DNA from: an uncultured Myxococcales bacterium
GTDB lineage: Bacteria; Myxococcota; Myxococcia; Myxococcales; Myxococcaceae
Assembly (NCBI GenBank): GCA_937980205.1
Contig: CALJKW010000016.1
Span: 1 to 64,000 of the forward strand
Reading direction: 5' to 3'
DNA length: 64,000 nt
Shown: piece after piece, positions 60,361 to 64,000 of the stretch
Layout: every line of letters starts with the position of its first letter
Numbering within the stretch: the stretch's first letter is position 1
Translations under genes and position numbers: made by a program
The notes under the pieces: generated by a model
Seen by the model: the letters and a program-made list of their open reading frames with translations, nothing else
What the model was told of the DNA's origin: nothing
The model's database searches: none

Positions 60361-61160
60361 GCTTGAAGCGGGCGATCTCCGCGTTCCACGATCGCGGGGA
60401 GTTCTCGGAAGACGAGTACCGGGCGCTGCGCGCGGCGCTCGCGCCGGCGGCGGGGTCGTCGACGTCGCAGACGTTCGACGGGCTCGTCGGGCTGTTCTTC
60501 GAGCGGCACCTGATGGACGACCGGAGGCGCGCGGAGCTGATGGCGATGGACGACGAGGCTCTCGGCCGCGCGGTGCGGCATCGGTTCCGGCAGCTGGTGG
60601 CCGACGAGCAGCCGACGCACCGGCAGTACCACGCGCTGTCTCCGCACGTGCGGGAGGCGCTGGGCGGGTTGGCGGTGGCTCCGCCTGCCGGCGCGGCGTT
60701 CCCCGCCACGATTCAGACGAAGACGGGGTTCTCGGGCGTGGCGGTGGAGCAGGCCGTCGCGGCGCTGTGGGCCGAGTGGCGGCGGAAGCCGACGGCGTCC
60801 GAGGCGACGTCCGAGCTGCTCAAGCGGTTCGTCGCCGACGCGCCGGTGGATCCGGTGACCGAGTCGCGCGACTTCCCCGAGGCGATCCGGGCGCGCATCG
60901 ACGCGCAGCGGCTGGCGCGCGGCATCTTGAACGTGTTCTCCGCCGACGAGCGCGATCTGTTCCGCGCCGTGCTCGACGGCTTGAGCGTCGAGGAGTGGGC
61001 CGGCCAGCGCGGCGTGTCTCGCGCCACCGCGTACCGGCTCTACGCGCGGCTCAAGACGCTGTGCGAGGGCGAGCTCAAAGATCGCTCGCACCGCACCAAG
61101 CTCGATGCGATCGACGCGATGAAGGCGCAGCTGAAGCCGGGCTCTCCTTCTCCCCCGTAG
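60357..61160 (+). CDS. DNA-binding-like protein with sigma region 4-type helix-turn-helix
   Basis: A 267-residue protein starting at GTG 60357. The C-terminal region (about 185-245) has SADERDLFRAVLDGLSVEEW followed by AGQRGVSRATAYRLYARLK, the shape of sigma-70 region 4 or a MarR/LuxR-type helix-turn-helix; no region 2 is present, so it is not a complete sigma factor. The N-terminal half is helical with no known motif. It is coupled to the VWA protein, suggesting a VWA-regulated transcription factor; this is inference. The stop lies within a short hairpin near 61151-61166. Confidence 0.72.
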   Translation: MSLKRAISAFHDRGEFSEDEYRALRAALAPAAGSSTSQTFDGLVGLFFERHLMDDRRRAELMAMDDEALGRAVRHRFRQLVADEQPTHRQYHALSPHVREALGGLAVAPPAGAAFPATIQTKTGFSGVAVEQAVAALWAEWRRKPTASEATSELLKRFVADAPVDPVTESRDFPEAIRARIDAQRLARGILNVFSADERDLFRAVLDGLSVEEWAGQRGVSRATAYRLYARLKTLCEGELKDRSHRTKLDAIDAMKAQLKPGSPSPP

Positions 61161-61181
61161 GGGAGACGGGACTCTCTTTTT
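61150..61181 (+). terminator. possible terminator between convergent genes
   Basis: TCTCCCC (61150-61156 region) can pair with GGGGAGA (61160-61166) around CGTA, and five T (61177-61181) follow after a 10-base gap. The spacing between stem and T-run is longer than usual, so it is a weak candidate for ending the VWA/HTH transcript. Confidence 0.35.
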
Positions 61182-62232
61182 ACGCTTTGGGCTCCCACTT
61201 CACGATGCCGTGAAGCGGGATGAACAGCTCGTCGCCGTCTGCGCCGAGCAGCACGTCGAACGGACCGACGGCCTTGAGCGGCAGCTCGAGCTTCAAGCCG
61301 TTGCGCACGAGCAGCGAGATGTTCTTGCCGACGTGATCGAGGAACGGGCGCGGGTCGGACACGGGCCGGCGCGCGGGCTGCCTCGCCACCGGCAGCGGCT
61401 TCTGCGCCAGCTTCGCGTCGCGCTCGAAGTGCGGGCCCTGCTTCTCCCAGAGCGACTTGCGGCAGAGCGCGACGACCTGCAGCTTCTCGAGCCGCCCGGT
61501 CTTCTCGAGCTGGAACGCGACGGGCTCGACGGCGGTGAGCACGTCGACGACCGTACGCTCGCCGAGCACGAACGACAGCTCGGTCTTCGAGGCCATGAGG
61601 TCGCCGAGGAACTTGTCGATGGCCTCGGGCGCGACGGCGGTGCGCGCGACCTTGACCTCTTCCTTCTTCTTCAGCCGGGCGCGGCGCTCGCGGAACTCGT
61701 CGACGGAGAGGCCGCTCTGGATGACTCCGAACGCCTCGGCGAGCTCGAGGCCGGGCGTCTTGTCCATCAGCGTGTACGCCTGGTCGAAGCGGCGCGCCTC
61801 TTCGGCGTGCAGCTTCTTCCAGATGCGGCACTTCATCTTCCCTTCGAGCTCGCCCTTGGCGATGCGCGCGGGGACGCGCTCGCGCTTGGCGAGGGCGTTG
61901 ATCTGATCGGTGGTGGGAGGCGGGCCGGGCGGGCGGGCGGGGCGGGGGAAGCCTCCGCGGGGGCCGCCGCGAGGAGGACCTCCGCGGCCGTGGCCATCGC
62001 CACCGGGACCGCGGTCGAAGCTGGGGCGATCTCCGCCCGTCGGGCGCGGGGCAGCAGCCGGAGGGCCGGCGGGGCGCGGCGCAGGAGCGGGCGCGACACC
62101 GGTCGGGCGCGGAGTCACCGGCCCCTTCGCGGGAGACACCGGCCGCGGCGTCGGCGAGATGGGGCGCACACTCGGTGCCCCCGCGGGCCGGCGCACGATT
62201 TCGACGGGTGGCTTCTTGGGACGGTCGTTCAC
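61180..62232 (-). CDS. RGG-rich protein with Hfq/Sm-like C-terminal domain
   Basis: A 350-residue protein. The N-terminal 105 residues are disordered Pro/Arg/Gly-rich, with RGG-type sequence (HGRGGPPRGGPRGGFPRP near 80-97), common in RNA-binding proteins. Residues about 110-300 are helical and charged, beginning TTDQINALAKRERVPARIAKG. The last about 50 residues read GKNISLLVRNGLKLELPLKA, then GPFDVLLGADGDELFIPLHG followed by IVKW; this follows the Sm1/Sm2 order of Hfq (strand, hydrophobic turn, phi-L, then phi-YKHAI-like PLHGIV). It overlaps the downstream-encoded lipoprotein gene by 4 bases. Function unproven; the sequence supports an RNA-binding hypothesis. Confidence 0.7.
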   Translation of the reverse strand: MNDRPKKPPVEIVRRPAGAPSVRPISPTPRPVSPAKGPVTPRPTGVAPAPAPRPAGPPAAAPRPTGGDRPSFDRGPGGDGHGRGGPPRGGPRGGFPRPARPPGPPPTTDQINALAKRERVPARIAKGELEGKMKCRIWKKLHAEEARRFDQAYTLMDKTPGLELAEAFGVIQSGLSVDEFRERRARLKKKEEVKVARTAVAPEAIDKFLGDLMASKTELSFVLGERTVVDVLTAVEPVAFQLEKTGRLEKLQVVALCRKSLWEKQGPHFERDAKLAQKPLPVARQPARRPVSDPRPFLDHVGKNISLLVRNGLKLELPLKAVGPFDVLLGADGDELFIPLHGIVKWEPKA

Positions 62233-62630
62233 TTAAATGCCTCGGTGAGATCGACGGCCCACCGATCTCCTTCTTTGATCATCTTCTGGGACTGGGTGAC
62301 GCCGCCGTCGGCGATGGAGACCTCGACAACCGCGCTCTGCCCCTCTTCCTTCGCCACCTTCAGTTCACCTTGCGGCAGAGGCTTATAGCCCGATGCGAAG
62401 AACATGATCATGGGTTCGTCTTTCACCGAGCCGCCCGAGGCCTGCGACACGGCCTTGGCGCGCTCTTCCATCTTCTTGCGCGTTTCGGCCGACAGCGCAT
62501 CCCAAGCGGTCTTGTATTCGCCCTTGCGCACGGCCGACGAGAACGCGCGGTACGCCTCGTCGGGCTTGTCCCAACGGGGCCGGCTGCAGCCGCTCAGCGC
62601 CAGGAGCGTCACGATCGCGAGGGCCTTCAT
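62229..62630 (-). CDS. small lipoprotein with DUF4878-like domain
   Basis: A 133-residue predicted lipoprotein; signal peptide MKALAIVTLLALSGC with cysteine at residue 15. The mature domain starts DEAYRAFSSAVRKGEYKTAW and ends in KMIKEGDRWAVDLTEAF, the alpha+beta cone pattern of NTF2/DUF4878-like domains (a helix pair, then strands ending W.V). No catalytic residues are expected. It ends in an ATGA overlap with the RGG protein gene, so the two are cotranscribed with trmB just upstream. Confidence 0.82.
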   Translation of the reverse strand: MKALAIVTLLALSGCSRPRWDKPDEAYRAFSSAVRKGEYKTAWDALSAETRKKMEERAKAVSQASGGSVKDEPMIMFFASGYKPLPQGELKVAKEEGQSAVVEVSIADGGVTQSQKMIKEGDRWAVDLTEAFK

Positions 62631-62647
62631 CTTGCGTGCACACGTAA

Positions 62648-63268
62648 TCACGGTCGTACCAGGCGTGCCCGGAAAACCGGCTCGCCGGTAACGAGGTAAC
62701 GCCGTTCGCGTGTCGAGGGAACCTCATCCGGAAGGGCAGGGTGAAATGTCCCTGCCCCCAGCGGGTTGACGAAGCCGGCACGCTCGAGCGCGCCGAGCAT
62801 CTCGTGCGCGCGGTCTTCGACGTCGGTGCGCAGGTCGAAGCGGCCGCCGGGCTCGAGCAGCCCGAACAGCAGCTTGGTGAACTCCGGAGTGAGGATCGCG
62901 CGCTTGCGGTGCGCGCGCTTCCACCAGGGATCCGGGAACTGAAGGTGGATGCAGGCGAGCGTGCCCGGCACGAACAGCCGCGGCACCTCGAGCTTCGCGT
63001 CTCCTTCGATGACGCGCAGGTTCTGCACGCCGTGCTTCTGCGCGCGGTGGGCGACCTCGCGGGCGTACTTCTTCCTCCACTCGAAGGCGACGAAGCGCAC
63101 GTGAGGGTTGCGGCGCGCGTACTCGACCGCGAAGCCTCCGGCGCCACAGCCGATCTCGAGCTCCAGGGGGCCGGTGCTGCCGCCGAAGACCTGCACCCAG
63201 TCCGGAGGCTGTTTGACGCCCACGAACTCCTGCCCAACGGGATCTGGCCGCAACGGAACGCGCGACAT
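62648..63268 (-). CDS. trmB: tRNA (guanine-N7-)-methyltransferase
   Basis: Methylates G46 in the variable loop of tRNAs using SAM. The 206-residue protein has the SAM site LELEIGCGAGGFAVEYA (about residues 36-52), FVAFEWRKKYA, the family hallmark LQFPDPWWKRAHRKRAILTP and a TD in LRTDVEDRAHE. Length is typical. Its stop lies 17 bases before the lipoprotein gene start, on the same strand; start codon 36 bases from the divergent ribF. Confidence 0.95.
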   Translation of the reverse strand: MSRVPLRPDPVGQEFVGVKQPPDWVQVFGGSTGPLELEIGCGAGGFAVEYARRNPHVRFVAFEWRKKYAREVAHRAQKHGVQNLRVIEGDAKLEVPRLFVPGTLACIHLQFPDPWWKRAHRKRAILTPEFTKLLFGLLEPGGRFDLRTDVEDRAHEMLGALERAGFVNPLGAGTFHPALPDEVPSTRERRYLVTGEPVFRARLVRP

Positions 63269-63304
63269 TGCCGTCCTGCACTGCTATCAGCGCTCGCGCC
63301 TGAC

Positions 63305-64000
63305 ATGAAGGTGTTCTCTTCGCTCGACGCGGCGGCGGCCTCGAAGGAGCTCGAGGGGGCGGCGGTATGCCTCGGCAACTTCGACGGCGTTCACCTCGGG
63401 CATCGCGCGCTCATCGACGAGGCCCGGAAGAACGGGAAGGCGGCGGCGCTGACGTTCACTCCGCACCCGGGGAAGGTGCTGCAGCCGGACCTCGCTCCGC
63501 GGCTCATCACGCTGTTGCCGCACAAGCTCGAGCTGCTCGAGCAGGCGGGCCTCGACTGGGCGATCGTGCAGCCGTTCACGCTCGACTACGCGCGCACCAC
63601 GGCGCAGGCGTTCGAGGAGTCGCTGCTCGACGGCTTGGAGGTCCGCACGATCGTGGTGGGCTACGACTTCACGTACGGCACGAAGCGCTCGGGCACCGTG
63701 AAGACGCTCGAAGAGGCGTGTGCGCGCCGCGGCGCGAAGCTGTCGGTCGTGCCGGCGGTGACGGTCGACGGCGTCGTGGTCTCGTCGAGCCGCGTGCGCG
63801 AGTACGTGCTCGAAGGGCGCGTCGCCGCGGCCCAGCGGCTGCTGGGCCGCTACTTCGATCTCGAGGGCACGGTGGTTCCCGGCGCGGGCCGGGGGCGGAC
63901 GATCGGCTTTCCGACGGCGAACATCGACACGCAGAACGAGCTGCGGCCGGGTGCGGGGGTGTACGCAGTCAGGGTGCACGTGCGCGGCAAGCCCGAGCGC
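63305..64000 (+). CDS. ribF: bifunctional riboflavin kinase/FAD synthetase, 3' end outside window
   Basis: The first 232 residues are present and the frame is still open at the window end; the intact protein is usually about 310. The FMN adenylyltransferase domain has the nucleotidyltransferase motif CLGNFDGVHLGHRALI (about residues 21-37), FTPHPGKVL, GYDFTYGTKRSG and SSSRVREYV. The riboflavin kinase domain begins with GRYFDLEGTVVPGAGRGRTI and GFPTANI. Converts riboflavin to FMN and FAD in the cytoplasm. ATG at 63305. Confidence 0.96.
   Translation, partial: MKVFSSLDAAAASKELEGAAVCLGNFDGVHLGHRALIDEARKNGKAAALTFTPHPGKVLQPDLAPRLITLLPHKLELLEQAGLDWAIVQPFTLDYARTTAQAFEESLLDGLEVRTIVVGYDFTYGTKRSGTVKTLEEACARRGAKLSVVPAVTVDGVVVSSSRVREYVLEGRVAAAQRLLGRYFDLEGTVVPGAGRGRTIGFPTANIDTQNELRPGAGVYAVRVHVRGKPER

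Overview
This is a GC-rich, gene-dense chromosomal segment that looks like a member of the Myxococcota (former Deltaproteobacteria). The reasons are gene content and protein style rather than a marker gene: a lolC-lolD-bamA envelope cluster behind lysS, the prkA-yeaH-spoVR operon, a PilZ domain of the myxobacterial type fused to an Hsp70, a zinc-ribbon protein with a Pro/Ala-rich linker, a Ser/Thr kinase fused to a STAND ATPase and TPRs, many lipoproteins, and heavy use of GTG/TTG starts with 4-nt overlaps. I see no rRNA, tRNA, CRISPR array, prophage or insertion sequence, and no gene-free stretch over 300 bases.

Layout. 1-1.6 kb: a short tandem repeat, an ECF sigma factor with a membrane anti-sigma-like partner, and a small, apparently frameshifted membrane protein. 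1.6-8.9 kb: lysS, an enlarged LolC/E-type permease, lolD and bamA (protein synthesis, lipoprotein release, outer-membrane assembly). 9-15.4 kb: an FHA protein, a CBM9-like lipoprotein, glycogen phosphorylase, an M23 peptidase and a hypothetical. 15.4-21 kb: a DJ-1/PfpI protein and, on the minus strand, prkA-yeaH-spoVR plus a small membrane protein. 21.1-27.3 kb: kinase-STAND-TPR regulator with a GT-C-like membrane enzyme, then mltG-ruvX. 27.4-29.2 kb: an isolated plus-strand two-gene unit ending in a strong intrinsic terminator; its products look like a type III secretion-type secreted protein and an LcrH/SycD-type chaperone. 29.1-35.3 kb: M48 protease, TPR lipoprotein, a pair of ArsA/Get3-like ATPases, a coiled-coil protein, a ParA-like ATPase and a PhaR-like polyhydroxyalkanoate regulator. 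35.4-41.5 kb: zinc-ribbon repeat protein, HEAT-like protein, methyltransferase-TPR protein, tatA, a glycerophosphodiesterase and an outer-membrane barrel. 41.6-51.9 kb: a very long S41 protease, an EI24/CysZ-like protein, gshA, a bacterial calpain with a small neighbour, the PilZ-Hsp70 fusion and a lipoprotein. 51.9-64 kb: a REP-like inverted repeat, alaS, a HEAT protein, a HAMP protein, a DEDDh-DinG helicase, a VWA/HTH pair, an RGG-rich protein with an Hfq/Sm-like C-terminus, a lipoprotein, trmB, and the 5' part of ribF, which runs off the window end.

Most of the window is housekeeping. The parts most likely to be new biology are the orphan type III-like secretion cassette (27.4-29.2 kb), the RGG/Sm-like protein (61.2-62.2 kb), the calpain with its adjacent small protein (47.0-49.1 kb), and the asymmetric ATPase pair next to polyhydroxyalkanoate-type genes (31.5-35.3 kb). 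All functions are assigned by reading translated sequence and recalled family motifs; no database search was run.
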